Shown: positions 54,054-62,925, counted from the first letter of the stretch. The stretch: DNA of 64,000 bases from Niastella koreensis GR20-10 (GCF_000246855.1 NC_016609.1:992001-1056000), one strand, 5' to 3'. Numbers and translations: made by a program. Notes: generated from the sequence alone by a model not told the origin.

Positions 54054-54292
54054 TGATCAAAAGAATAACAAGTAGCTGGAACCTGATGCGCCTGCTTCGC
54101 TTCGTAATGGGAATAGCAGTCATTGTGCAAGGTATTAGACCCGGCGAGCACCTGGCCTGGATTGCCGGTTCGTTCCTTGTACTAAGTGCTGTGTTCAATT
54201 ACGGGTGTTGCGGGAGCAGCGGCTGTCCGGTGCCGCGATCCAGAAAACGCCAAAGAGTTGATGGAACTTTCCAGCCTACCCAGGGAGTTTAA
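54053..54292 (+). CDS. DUF2892-like inner-membrane protein
   Basis: A 79-residue protein with two membrane spans (RFVMGIAVIVQGI and WIAGSFLVLSAVF) and a cysteine cluster (NYGCCGSSGC) near its end, resembling the YgaP-type DUF2892 family beside rhodaneses. The start overlaps the rhodanese stop (TAATG). The last 18 residues after the cysteine cluster are arginine-rich and unlike the family, whereas a different frame over the same bases (54186-54371) reads more like protein. A frameshift or small fusion near 54225 is possible. Confidence 0.7.
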   Translation: MIKRITSSWNLMRLLRFVMGIAVIVQGIRPGEHLAWIAGSFLVLSAVFNYGCCGSSGCPVPRSRKRQRVDGTFQPTQGV

Positions 54293-54369
54293 TATTGTAG
54301 ATGTTGTTTATTCGCTTAGGGCGATTGAAGAATACTGCGTCTTGCCAGATACAAATGCAATCGGCCAGT

Positions 54370-54397
54370 AGTGGTATAATCTGTTATACACCACTTT
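54370..54397 (+). terminator. Probable terminator of the CstB-like operon
   Basis: AGTGGTATAA pairs with TTATACACCACT (two-base bulge) over a 4-base loop, followed by TTT, 78 bp after the last stop. The remaining gap to 54490 shows nothing clear. Confidence 0.45.
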
Positions 54398-54490
54398 CGA
54401 AACTTTTGGCTTGAAGATTTATTGGAAAAAAATAAATATTGACCCCAATTTCAGTAATATAAAGCCTAATTCCTTTTTATAATTAGAGTG

Positions 54491-55183
54491 CTAAGACTGA
54501 TGATCAATAAACTTTTTAATCGAAGGCACATAAACCGGGCCACCGTGACCTACATGTACCTTTGTGGGCGATAGATTGATTATTTGCTTAAGGCTTTTAA
54601 TACTATTTATTGTATCATCATGGAAAATTGGCCAGGTGGGAACATCATTATTGAGAATTCCACCCAAGAGTATACCTCCTGATACCACATCGCCTGCTAC
54701 CATTTCCCCGTTGCCTAACATGACCGACACAGATCCTGGTGTGTGACCGGGAGTGAAAACAACCCTGGCATCTACGCCGTATTGTTTGAGGTCTTCGTCT
54801 CCCTTAAGAATAATGTTTACTTTAAATCTTTCTACATTTTTCTTGATAAGAGGCGTTTTTTTAAAGAGTTTACCAAACCAATCTTTAGGTGTAAGTGGCA
54901 AACGGGTGCCATTTTCAACATATTCTTTTTCAAATCCATGCATCGCGATTGGTACATTAAGCACCTTTTGTAGTTCAGCGGCACTTCCGGAATGATCTAA
55001 ATGACTATGGGTAATCAAGATTAAAGAAACATCTTCAATAGCAATTTTATGCTTTTCCATGGCATCGAGTATTTTCGGAACACTACCAGGGTTGCCAGTA
55101 TCAACAATAATAGATTTTTGATCGCGGACAATATGGGATTGCAGCATCCTTAACGGCAGGATGGGTACGGTAATAACTTCCAT
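54491..55183 (-). CDS. MBL-fold metallo-hydrolase
   Basis: A 230-residue cytoplasmic hydrolase with the full set of di-metal ligands: HSHLDH (His59, His61, Asp63, His64), TPGHTPGS, the bridging aspartate in VAGDVVSGG, and a final VGHGGP. The chain resembles glyoxalase-II/lactonase-like members of the superfamily. In contrast to the exported MBL-fold protein at 2894 it should be an active enzyme. Substrate unknown. It is transcribed with the alpha/beta hydrolase gene upstream on the same strand, about 60 bp apart. Confidence 0.85.
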   Translation of the reverse strand: MEVITVPILPLRMLQSHIVRDQKSIIVDTGNPGSVPKILDAMEKHKIAIEDVSLILITHSHLDHSGSAAELQKVLNVPIAMHGFEKEYVENGTRLPLTPKDWFGKLFKKTPLIKKNVERFKVNIILKGDEDLKQYGVDARVVFTPGHTPGSVSVMLGNGEMVAGDVVSGGILLGGILNNDVPTWPIFHDDTINSIKSLKQIINLSPTKVHVGHGGPVYVPSIKKFIDHQS

Positions 55184-55245
55184 GAGTTCTGTTTGTTAAG
55201 TTTAATATTATGGCGCAAAACTTTTGCGACCATAATATTTGAGTT

Positions 55246-55944
55246 TTAGTCTTGTATAGATTTAGCAGCTTCCAGAATTAATGCAGACACCTCTTGGCTG
55301 TGAGATCCCATAGAAGCATGGCCTGCATTAAGATGGATGGTTTTGCGGGCATTTATACGTTCGGCAAACCAAGTTTGTGTTTCTGGCTGTATCATTTTAT
55401 CATTGTCTGAAACCTGGTACCAGCTGGGCTTTACTTTCCAGGCAGGTACATTTGCCAAAGGTGCGCCGAAGGCAGCGCCGTTGATGGGCTTTTGGGAAAC
55501 AGCCATTACCAAGGCATCATCATCAGATACCCCCTGACTAAATACTTCCGGATATTTGGCATAGTCTACATAAAGATAACCGGATGGGCCCTGAGCTATA
55601 TCTGTGGCGCCTTCCGGTGCCGGACGCAGCTGCAATAAACCACCAGCAGCTTCGCCTTGATCCGGCGCAAACGCTGCAACGTACACTAACCCTTTTACGT
55701 TGGGGTGGTTACCTGCACCGGTAATTACCATGCCTCCGTAAGAATGGCCGACCAATAATACCGGGCCATCCAGTGATGCTACCATATCGCTTGTGCGTTG
55801 GATATCTTCTTCTAAAGTAGTAAGTGGCAATTGCATTGCTCTAACAGTATAACCTTCTGCTGCTAATGCAGGGATAACATTTCTCCAATGTGAACCGTCT
55901 CCAAATGCGCCGTGAACCAGTACGATGTTGAGTTTTGTTTTCAT
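55246..55944 (-). CDS. Alpha/beta hydrolase
   Basis: A 232-residue hydrolase with HGAFGDGSHW (oxyanion region), the nucleophile elbow GHSYGGM (Ser68) and a late catalytic histidine in LNAGHASMGSH. The sequence is close to the esterase/salicylate-hydrolase-like group often called 'alpha/beta fold hydrolase' in soil bacteria. The ATG at 55944 is preferred to an upstream TTG at 55968. It lies 94 bp downstream of an AraC-type regulator on the same strand, which may control it. There is no signal peptide. Confidence 0.88.
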   Translation of the reverse strand: MKTKLNIVLVHGAFGDGSHWRNVIPALAAEGYTVRAMQLPLTTLEEDIQRTSDMVASLDGPVLLVGHSYGGMVITGAGNHPNVKGLVYVAAFAPDQGEAAGGLLQLRPAPEGATDIAQGPSGYLYVDYAKYPEVFSQGVSDDDALVMAVSQKPINGAAFGAPLANVPAWKVKPSWYQVSDNDKMIQPETQTWFAERINARKTIHLNAGHASMGSHSQEVSALILEAAKSIQD

Positions 55945-56038
55945 TTTCTTTTTGATTTGATGAAACAAAGGTCGTACTTAAGGCAATCCGCAGAAAGGTA
56001 GATTCCGTCCGAAAAATGGTAAGTTTAGGCCGTAGGTA

Positions 56039-56935
56039 TTAGTGAGAAAAACCATCCCTGAATGCTGCAGGTGTTTGGCCGGAATGCTTTTTGAAAAATT
56101 TGTTAAAGTTGGTCGTTTCGTCGAAACCGATATAATGGCTAATGGTTTTAATAGGATTTTCGGTATGCACCAGCAGCCGTTTTGCTTCCAGCAAGACGCG
56201 TTCATCCAGCAATTGTTTGGGCGTTTTCCCCATCATGATATGCGTTATATGGGTTAACACTTTAGCCGAGATAAAAAGTTGATCCGCGTAAAAAGCAATT
56301 CCTTTTTCTGTTCGGAAATACTGTTCAAGCAGTTCCTTAAAGTTAATAAAGTATTCAAAGTTTGGACCTTTCATACGGGTGCCTTTTCCCTGTTTCAATT
56401 GTTCCCTTTCTGCTTCCAGCAGAAAGCTGTACAGGTATTTCCTTAACATCGGAGCATGAAAAGTATCGGCCAAATGATGTTCTTCCTGTTGCATCCAAAG
56501 CCAGATATCTCGCAACCGATTAGTGCCCATAATGGGGATGGGGCCTTGGTTGGCCGTAAAATCATTAAATAACGGGCTGCTTTGCAGAAAACGGTGATCT
56601 TGTTCCGTTTCACAAAAGAAAGTATCGGTAAAAAGTAATGTACTTGTTTCAAAAGTATTTTGCTGATCGAAAAACTGCACAGCATCCTTACGCACAAATA
56701 TAAAAGAATCGGGTTGCAGATGAATCAGATGGAAGTCGACCGTATGAATGGGGGTGCCATTTTTAAACCAAAAGATTAGGTAAAAAGATGCGCGATGTGG
56801 CCGACGCAGGTTGGATTGTGTACGCGCATAGTGATCGTTTATAGGAATAAATTCAATCCCTAAAGAAATATCTTCCTTAAAACTTAACTTCAGGATGTCC
56901 TGTTTAGCCGCCATGTGACGAATATACAAAATCAT
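56039..56935 (-). CDS. AraC-family transcription regulator
   Basis: About 298 residues with a C-terminal pair of helix-turn-helix motifs of the AraC/XylS type: ISAKVLTHITHIMMGKTPKQLLDERVLLEAKRLL covers the first, followed by TISHYIGFDETTNFNKFFKKHSGQTPAAFR. The N-terminal cupin-like part (HTVDFHLIHLQPDSFIFV) should bind an effector. The start is uncertain: the frame stays open to 57148, but residues before the methionine at 56935 look non-coding, and another methionine at 56914 is also possible. It probably regulates the alpha/beta hydrolase gene downstream. Confidence 0.85.
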   Translation of the reverse strand: MILYIRHMAAKQDILKLSFKEDISLGIEFIPINDHYARTQSNLRRPHRASFYLIFWFKNGTPIHTVDFHLIHLQPDSFIFVRKDAVQFFDQQNTFETSTLLFTDTFFCETEQDHRFLQSSPLFNDFTANQGPIPIMGTNRLRDIWLWMQQEEHHLADTFHAPMLRKYLYSFLLEAEREQLKQGKGTRMKGPNFEYFINFKELLEQYFRTEKGIAFYADQLFISAKVLTHITHIMMGKTPKQLLDERVLLEAKRLLVHTENPIKTISHYIGFDETTNFNKFFKKHSGQTPAAFRDGFSH

Positions 56936-57198
56936 TCCGGTTCGATGTTTCGTTTGAGAAATGACACCGTATTGTTGCAGGTCTTGTGATAAAATTTCCA
57001 GGTGTCTCTTAATTATTTTGACGGATATAGATAAAAGTCTGACCAAAAGATAAAAGTTTCCGCCCGAAGTGGTCAATAAAGTAACATATTGCAAACAATT
57101 GGGCATTTTGATCAAACAATGGCGCATTTTGATCAAACTTTGTGGCATATCTCATTAAAGATGCCGCATTTAGGACTAACTATAAGGCATTTCGAACC

Positions 57199-57366
57199 AA
57201 CATTGGAGTAACCTGGATAAACATTGGAGTAACCTGGATAAACATTGGAGTAACCTGGATAAACTTTGGAACAACCTGGGTAAACATTGGAGCAACCCGG
57301 TATAACTTTTGGACAACCCTGCACAACATTGACTCATAAGTGCATAACATTGGAGCATAAGTTGCC
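57199..57366. repeat. Decayed 21-bp tandem repeat, about eight units
   Basis: The first three units (57199, 57220, 57241) are identical, beginning AACATTGGAG and ending CCTGGATA. Units at 57262, 57283, 57304, 57325 and 57346 diverge step by step but keep the AACATT/AACTTT start and 21-bp register. The length equals two helical turns or seven codons, and both strands stay open (NIGVTWI heptads on the plus strand, YPGYSNV on the minus). It lies in a 686-bp AT-rich gap (56936-57621) that otherwise shows no gene; 57400-57600 is only AT-rich. Confidence 0.8.
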
Positions 57367-57621
57367 TATTTATAGTGAAAAGTATTAAAGATATATGCAT
57401 AAATTAAGCAGATATGCTCTAATCTAACGAACTGATGCTCTAAAGTTGGTCAAATATGGTCTCTAGTAAATATTTTATGAAACATAATCAATATTTCATA
57501 AAATATATTGAGAAAGGGTTAATTCATAGTTAGTAAAGACCATTGCATAAAAAGACAAGGATGAATTGAAGTTGAGTAAAAATATTTTTCCATGGCATGT
57601 TCCTAAGATTTGATGCTTCAA

Positions 57622-58320
57622 TTACCATAGCCTGTAGCCGAGTTTGAGACCCAGGGTTATATTGGGATACGTATGATGACCGACCTCCCGCACCTGGATC
57701 CCCGTCATGCTGGTATTGGCATATTTTTCATTATAAATAATACCATCATATTCCTGATCAGACAGATCGGTAAAGGAATTAAAATACCGGATACCGATCC
57801 CTGCGAACCATTCCAGTATCCACCTTTTACGAAAGTTCTCCACTTCGCCCATTTTAATGTTAACGCAGTTTATGTACCGGGTCATCCCATACGTTTTATA
57901 ATACCCATTACCTGCAGACACAATCGTGTCGCTTAAATGATAGTGTTCCTGCTTATATTGATATTCCAGCGCAATGAACAATCCATTCATGATCTTTTGG
58001 CGGTTGAAATAATATTTTATACATGGTTTAATGGCAAACCCGGTTACATTTTCCTTGTAAAACGCCGTTCTCAATAAAGAGTATAAGGCGCCCTCTACGG
58101 AGATCGAAAAATGTTTATACACTTTTACATCAGTACTTATGCGTAAAGAAGGATAATCCAGGGCATCTATAAGCGCAAAGGGAGATAAAGAAACATAGAA
58201 TTTGTTATCCACATTTTCGTAGCCATACTGACCAAACGAATTTTTGTTTGCCACAATAAGCAGGATCGTACATACAATAGAAAGGGTAAACGGCTTCCGC
58301 GGAAATCGGGTTAAAGTCAT
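57622..58320 (-). CDS. Putative outer-membrane beta-barrel protein
   Basis: A 232-residue exported protein (signal peptide ending near NSFGQ, residue 31) with alternating amphipathic strands (KHFSISVEGALYSLL, GLFIALEYQYKQEHYHL, RWILEWFAGIGIRYF) and a C-terminal ITLGLKLGYRLW typical of small Bacteroidota beta-barrel or DUF3575-like proteins. The function is not recognised. It is on the same strand as the RiPP cluster and 234 bp downstream of the exporter gene, so it could be co-transcribed, but nothing in its sequence ties it to peptide export. Confidence 0.6.
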   Translation of the reverse strand: MTLTRFPRKPFTLSIVCTILLIVANKNSFGQYGYENVDNKFYVSLSPFALIDALDYPSLRISTDVKVYKHFSISVEGALYSLLRTAFYKENVTGFAIKPCIKYYFNRQKIMNGLFIALEYQYKQEHYHLSDTIVSAGNGYYKTYGMTRYINCVNIKMGEVENFRKRWILEWFAGIGIRYFNSFTDLSDQEYDGIIYNEKYANTSMTGIQVREVGHHTYPNITLGLKLGYRLW

Positions 58321-58554
58321 TGGGTGGATTTAGTATTTATGAGATCCCCTGGCCTTTGCACAAACATATAAAATAAAGTCGTCAGCCAAAACAATTCCTT
58401 TATTTTATTCTGTTGCGGGGTAGTCCGGGATTTTATGCAACCTCCGGCCAAAAGTATACGGGGATACTCCGTCATGGGGAGCCAGTGGCTTACGTTTTAG
58501 ACACCTGCGACCGTCTCAAAATTTCCTATCGGAGGTACTACTCGTAGGGTACAT

Positions 58555-60750
58555 TTATGCACCGAGTTCAAGTTGGTTTTTAACCAAATGAAAATATTTA
58601 TCTTTTAATTGTACAAGCGAATCGTGATCGCCAGATTCAACAATGCGTCCCTGTTCCAGTACAATGATCTGGTCGGCGTTCTTTACTGTACTTAACCTGT
58701 GGGCAATAATAACCACCGTTTTGCCTGCAAAAAATTGATGCAGGTTATTCATGATCTTTCGTTCGTTATTGGCATCGAGGTTACTGGTAGCTTCATCCAG
58801 GAAAATGAACCCGGGGTTTCGGTAAATAGCCCGGGCAATAAGGATCCGCTGTTTTTGACCACCACTGATATCAATACCTGTTTTTCCTATTTGTGTGTGA
58901 TAACCCAGCGGCAGTTTTTCGATAAACTCATCTATACAGGCCAATGCGGCTGCTTTCATTACTTTTTCCATGTCCGGCTTTTCATCGGCCAGCGCAATAT
59001 TTTCGGCATAGGTGCCACTATAGATGTATCCATTTTGTAACACCACCCCACACATAATTCTCCATACATCCGGTTCCAGAGTTCTTAGCTGATGGTTATC
59101 GAGGTAAATATCGCCAACGGTAGGGTCATATATAGCCAGCAATAATTTTAACAGGGTTGTTTTACCGCTGCCGCTTGCGCCTACTATTGCAGTAATTTTG
59201 CCTACCGGGATTGTTATATTAATATCATGCAGTACAAGCGGGTTAAAACTACCTTCGTATTTAAAGGAGAGATTTTGAATTGTAATTGCTTTTGCAGGAG
59301 GGGAGGGCAGTATTTTACTTTTGCCTACATGCTCGTCTTTTAAACGCTGAATTTCTTCTAACCGGTCGAATGATAACCTGGCATCCTGTAAGCCCCTGAT
59401 TGTATTAATCAGGTTATCGATCGGGCTGTTTAACTGGCCCAATATAAAGCTGATGGTCATCATTACTCCTAAAGTCATATGGTTGTGAATGACCAGCCAG
59501 GCACAGAAGGCAGTAATAAGAATGTCTTTGATCTTATTAAAAAAATTTGCTCCTACCAACTGATAATAGTTCAGGTATAAAGACCTCAGGTTGATGGTAT
59601 TCAGTTTCCTTTGTAGTTTTTCCCATTGATTGATCTTGTTGGTATGTGCATTGTTGATCTTTATTTCAGGCATTTCTGTAATCAGCTCATAGATATTGTT
59701 CCTTGTTTCTGCAGCTACAGAAAAACGGGAATAGTCAAGCATTTTGCGACGATCTAAAAAAAGAATAGTCCATAGTATGCTCATACTGCTTATCCCAAGG
59801 AACATATAGAATGATGAAGCATTGTATAAATACAGCATCACGGAGAAAATAACAAGATTTACAAACGACAGCGTCAGCTCAAGGCTGTGATGGGTAAGAA
59901 AACTTTGTATGCGGTCGCTGTCATCCATGCGAAGCATCAGGTCGGCATTGATTTTTGTATCGAATATTTTCAATGGTAACCTGATCAGCTTTTGAAGGTA
60001 ATTAACCAAAAACTGTACGCTTACTCTAAAATTTATCTGCATCAGTAAAATGGTGCTGATGCTATCGGCAATTACCTTGCTTGAAAAAACCACTACCTGG
60101 GCAATAAGCAGGCTGAAAACGATATGCATATTCCTGCCCTGTACGCCTTCATCTATCATTTTCCTGAAAATACCCGGGAAAAACCAGGTACATACCATGG
60201 CAATGCATATGAGTATTAAAGCCAGTAAAGATCTTTTTTTATCGCCCTGCACAATGTTTCTGAAGAGTTGACCAAATTTCGACAGGCTTTCCCATTTTCG
60301 ATATGGAACCGGTTCCTTTTTATAAAATGCATCTGTTGTTTCAAGCAGCAGCGCTACACCGGTGCTTTCTTTGCCCGTCCATTGTTTGGCAAACACTTCC
60401 TGCGACAGGCATATTTTGCCAAACGAAGGATCGCTGATATAATAGAAAGTGTTTTTCCTGGTTTGTTTTATCTTATATAAAACCACATAATGTTCCTGCC
60501 GCCAAAACAGGATGGCGGGTAAAGGAATTTCAACTATTTTTTCTATAGGGAATTGCAGCGGCAGGGTTTCAAATCCCAATCTGCCTGCGCCATCTATGAT
60601 ATCCTGTAATGAAACGCCTAAACGGGTAACCCCACAAAACTCTTTCAGTTCGGCCAAAGTATACTTTTTGCCGTAACTGGCGGCGATCATTCTCAGGCAG
60701 GTAGGTCCGCAATCCCTTGCTTCGAGCTGATAATAATGAGGAAAAGCCAT
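58555..60750 (-). CDS. C39-peptidase-containing ABC exporter (PCAT) of the RiPP cluster
   Basis: A 731-residue exporter that cuts leader peptides at double-glycine sites and exports the core. The N-terminal C39 peptidase has the catalytic Cys14 in EARDCGPTCL, His87 in QEHYVVLY and Asp107 in SDPSFG. A six-span ABC membrane domain (about 165-440) and nucleotide-binding domain follow, with Walker A GASGSGKTT, signature ISGGQKQR and Walker B FIFLDEATS. The ATG at 60750 lies 4 bp after the radical SAM stop codon, so the two are coupled. A TTG at 60768 would add six residues and is less likely. No HlyD-type adaptor is seen in the window. It should process the six GG-leader precursors upstream. Confidence 0.93.
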   Translation of the reverse strand: MAFPHYYQLEARDCGPTCLRMIAASYGKKYTLAELKEFCGVTRLGVSLQDIIDGAGRLGFETLPLQFPIEKIVEIPLPAILFWRQEHYVVLYKIKQTRKNTFYYISDPSFGKICLSQEVFAKQWTGKESTGVALLLETTDAFYKKEPVPYRKWESLSKFGQLFRNIVQGDKKRSLLALILICIAMVCTWFFPGIFRKMIDEGVQGRNMHIVFSLLIAQVVVFSSKVIADSISTILLMQINFRVSVQFLVNYLQKLIRLPLKIFDTKINADLMLRMDDSDRIQSFLTHHSLELTLSFVNLVIFSVMLYLYNASSFYMFLGISSMSILWTILFLDRRKMLDYSRFSVAAETRNNIYELITEMPEIKINNAHTNKINQWEKLQRKLNTINLRSLYLNYYQLVGANFFNKIKDILITAFCAWLVIHNHMTLGVMMTISFILGQLNSPIDNLINTIRGLQDARLSFDRLEEIQRLKDEHVGKSKILPSPPAKAITIQNLSFKYEGSFNPLVLHDINITIPVGKITAIVGASGSGKTTLLKLLLAIYDPTVGDIYLDNHQLRTLEPDVWRIMCGVVLQNGYIYSGTYAENIALADEKPDMEKVMKAAALACIDEFIEKLPLGYHTQIGKTGIDISGGQKQRILIARAIYRNPGFIFLDEATSNLDANNERKIMNNLHQFFAGKTVVIIAHRLSTVKNADQIIVLEQGRIVESGDHDSLVQLKDKYFHLVKNQLELGA

Positions 60751-60754
60751 AGTA

Positions 60755-62059
60755 TTAATCGAAATCAACCAAATCCTTTATCTTTTGCCGGACCACTTCG
60801 TTTTTTTTGTTTTCATCATGGTCGAAAATACAGTACTCTTCGCCTTTTGCTATGTACTCTACAGCATGTTGCGAACAGCCGCCATTGCATACGGGCAATA
60901 GTTTACAGGAGAGGCAGGGTTTGTTTTTGAATTTAATGTCCATCCTGTTTTCCAGGCTTCCGTTTTCCCAGATTATTTCTCCGCCCTCATTAATGTATCC
61001 ATCTCTTTTAAAGGTGGTAAAATCACGGGCGGTACATTTAAATACATCGCCATTGTAATTGATAACGGCGCTGTTTTTCTTATCGGCATAACATGAGTTG
61101 CGTACATTATCCATACTCAGGTTAGAGTTAACGGTAAAACCGGCTTTCCTGAATTTGTCTATCTGCGCTGAAATAAAACCTTCCTGCTGCGGTACATGGT
61201 CCTGCCATACGCGGTGAAAATCGAGCATCAGGAATTGTCTTTCGCGCTGGTTAAGCGGTATAAGATCATCAATGATCTTATGACAATTTTGGATGTTCGT
61301 GTGTGTGTAGTTGATCCGTAACCTGATGAAAATTTCATGTTTCAGCATCAGCAGCACATTCTCTATGATCTTTTCATAGGAGCCACGGGTAGATGAAACA
61401 TATCGAACAGTATCGTGTTCTTCACCATATCCGTCGAGGGTTATCTGTAAGGCGGTTACATTGTTCTTCTTAAATACATCTACCATTTTCTGGTTGATCA
61501 GGTAGCCGTTGCTGGTAAAATTGATGCCCCGCTCAATTTGTTTTTCATCCGATACCTTGTTGAAATGATTCATAATAGGCAGTACAATGTCGTAAAAGTA
61601 AAGCAGGGGCTCACCGCCGAACCACGAAAGGTTAAAGCTTCTGATCTTTTCATTATGCACTATCTGCGTGGTTAAAAAGGTGTTCACTCTTTCGATGATC
61701 TCTTCACTCATCCTTGAATTTTTCACATGCGTTTCGTAACAATACCAGCATTTGAAATTGCAATTCATGGTTGGATTAATAGTGAGGTGATAAGTGCTTT
61801 CATTAAAATCAATGGCATAACGAAGTTGTTTTATTTTTTCCACTTCATCTGTTTCATTTTCTATTAAAAAACCATTTTCTTTCATTGCCTGAAAAAGGCT
61901 GGGATGCACTTCTTCCAGGTTATCTATGCCTTCGGCCCTGGCCGCTTCGATCAGGTCTTTTAACATCGGCTCTAAGGCTAACAGCCCGTTGCTGTAGGTA
62001 TTGAACATAATATAATGCTCATCAAAAGGAAGGATCGAGTTGAATTGCGAGTATTTCAT
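60755..62059 (-). CDS. Radical SAM/SPASM peptide maturase
   Basis: A 434-residue enzyme with the radical SAM cluster motif MNCNFKCWYCYE (Cys100, Cys104, Cys107) and a C-terminal SPASM domain that binds auxiliary iron-sulfur clusters: Cys382-x2-Cys385-x5-Cys391-x3-Cys395, then Cys410, plus an earlier cysteine in FKCTARDF. The GGEPLLYF motif and TSNGYLI follow the core. Residues 1-85 could be the leader-binding (RRE-like) region. Such enzymes form thioether, carbon-carbon or other crosslinks in ribosomal peptides. It starts 34 bp after the sixth precursor and ends 4 bp before the exporter. The cysteine-rich precursors make thioether (sacti- or ranthipeptide-type) crosslinks the first hypothesis, but the chemistry is not established. 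Confidence 0.92.
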   Translation of the reverse strand: MKYSQFNSILPFDEHYIMFNTYSNGLLALEPMLKDLIEAARAEGIDNLEEVHPSLFQAMKENGFLIENETDEVEKIKQLRYAIDFNESTYHLTINPTMNCNFKCWYCYETHVKNSRMSEEIIERVNTFLTTQIVHNEKIRSFNLSWFGGEPLLYFYDIVLPIMNHFNKVSDEKQIERGINFTSNGYLINQKMVDVFKKNNVTALQITLDGYGEEHDTVRYVSSTRGSYEKIIENVLLMLKHEIFIRLRINYTHTNIQNCHKIIDDLIPLNQRERQFLMLDFHRVWQDHVPQQEGFISAQIDKFRKAGFTVNSNLSMDNVRNSCYADKKNSAVINYNGDVFKCTARDFTTFKRDGYINEGGEIIWENGSLENRMDIKFKNKPCLSCKLLPVCNGGCSQHAVEYIAKGEEYCIFDHDENKKNEVVRQKIKDLVDFD

Positions 62060-62093
62060 TGCATTAAATTTGAAACAATCAGGTAGGTTGTTA

Positions 62094-62297
62094 TTACTGT
62101 TTTACGCCGCAGCCGGCTACACAATTGCCACAGTTGGCCTTTGAACAATTGTTGGAGCAATCGCCGCCAATGCAATTATTTACGGGATCGGTTACACCGC
62201 CAATTACCAGTGCATTGGTGCTTAAAACGGCAAAACCACCTGTTAGCTGACCTGAACTTATTTCACGGATCTTTTGTATTAATTTTCTCTTTTTCAT
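62094..62297 (-). CDS. RiPP precursor peptide 1 (six-Cys, GG leader)
   Basis: A 67-residue precursor, nearest the maturase gene. Leader: KKRKLIQKIREISSGQLTGG with the first double glycine at residues 20-21; a second GG (33-34, VIGGVTDP) precedes the core. Core: six cysteines, each in an NC, DC or GC pair, spaced C-x4-C-x3-C-x4-C-x2-C-x3-C, ending GCGVKQ. All six precursors share the GGF site, the DP-x-NNC start and the NCGNC-x3-C end. Seen: GG leader, Cys pattern, tandem paralogues, adjacent maturase and C39 exporter. Inferred: cleavage, crosslinking and export. Among the six it alone has Thr in place of Glu/Asp before GG. Confidence 0.88.
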   Translation of the reverse strand: MKKRKLIQKIREISSGQLTGGFAVLSTNALVIGGVTDPVNNCIGGDCSNNCSKANCGNCVAGCGVKQ

Positions 62298-62399
62298 ATA
62301 ACGTAGTTTAATTTGATATAAGATGCAAAACCCGTGTTGGCAGGCCCTGCATCATATTTTTTAACACCATAATAAAGTACAATGAACCGTACTAAGCTG

Positions 62400-62603
62400 C
62401 TATAGCTGGCCGCATCCCATAATACAGTTACCGCAATTGCCACCGTTGCAATTGTTGGTGGTGCAGTTTACCTTGCAATTATTAGTGGGGTCTTCAACGC
62501 CTCCAATGATCAGGCCATTGGTAGATGCCAGAACCATAAACCCACCTTCCAGTTTTCCATTAAGGATTTCCTGGAGTTTTTTTATCGGCTTATCTTTTTT
62601 CAT
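62400..62603 (-). CDS. RiPP precursor peptide 2 (six-Cys, GG leader)
   Basis: A 67-residue paralogue with leader KPIKKLQEILNGKLEGG and a second GG in LIIGGVEDP. The first core interval is one residue shorter than in the others (C-x3-C-x4-C-x4-C-x2-C-x3-C, with KVN in place of x-GG-x), and the tail is CGQL. It lies 102 bp upstream of precursor 1 and 48 bp downstream of precursor 3. The 102-bp gap has a small inverted repeat (AGTAC/GTACT) and is the longest between precursors. Confidence 0.88.
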   Translation of the reverse strand: MKKDKPIKKLQEILNGKLEGGFMVLASTNGLIIGGVEDPTNNCKVNCTTNNCNGGNCGNCIMGCGQL

Positions 62604-62651
62604 ACTGGTTATAGTTTTATAATTCTGCAGTTGTATTGCAGGAATACTTTA

Positions 62652-62855
62652 TTATTGTTTCACCCCGCAGCCTTCAACACAATTACCACAATTGCCGCCG
62701 TTGCAATTATTGGTGCATTTACCGCCATCGCAGTTGTTGGCAGGATCGGTAAGACCGCCAACAATAAGCGTATTTGCTTTCAGAATAACAAACCCTCCTT
62801 CAAGTTGTCCTTCTTTAATTTCCTGGATTGCTTTCAACCATTTTTCTTTTTTCAT
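62652..62855 (-). CDS. RiPP precursor peptide 3 (six-Cys, GG leader)
   Basis: A 67-residue paralogue with leader WLKAIQEIKEGQLEGG, a second GG in LIVGGLTDP and core spacing C-x4-C-x3-C-x4-C-x2-C-x3-C, ending GCGVKQ like precursor 1. The intergenic segment upstream (between precursors 4 and 3) is a copy of the one between precursors 6 and 5, which supports duplication of a gene pair. Confidence 0.88.
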   Translation of the reverse strand: MKKEKWLKAIQEIKEGQLEGGFVILKANTLIVGGLTDPANNCDGGKCTNNCNGGNCGNCVEGCGVKQ

Positions 62856-62870
62856 AATTGAATATTTAAC

Positions 62871-62910
62871 CCCTACTTTGTTTGATACAGGCTTTTCGGG
62901 AATGGCCTTT
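62871..62910. repeat. Intergenic repeat copy A between RiPP precursors 4 and 3
   Basis: About 40 bp, starting CCCTACTTTG and containing ACAGGCTTTTCGGGAA and GGCCT, is repeated with a few changes at 63398-63437. Both copies stand between precursor genes, which suggests segmental duplication, with conservation possibly due to a shared leader or processing element. Confidence 0.75.
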
Positions 62911-62925
62911 TGTATGTGGAATCAA

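Noticed and set aside
53745-54292. Single YgaP-like fusion of rhodanese and membrane domain
   Set aside because: Stop and start codons overlap (TAATG), so two separate proteins are encoded here, although the E. coli relative is a fusion.
56936-57148. N-terminal extension of the AraC-type regulator
   Set aside because: The frame is open but the residues are unlike AraC proteins, and the DNA has the AT-rich character of the following gap.
57199-57366. CRISPR array or a heptapeptide-repeat gene
   Set aside because: There are no unique spacers between units. Open frames on both strands follow from the 21-bp period and the lack of stops in the unit; neither has a convincing start, signal or family.
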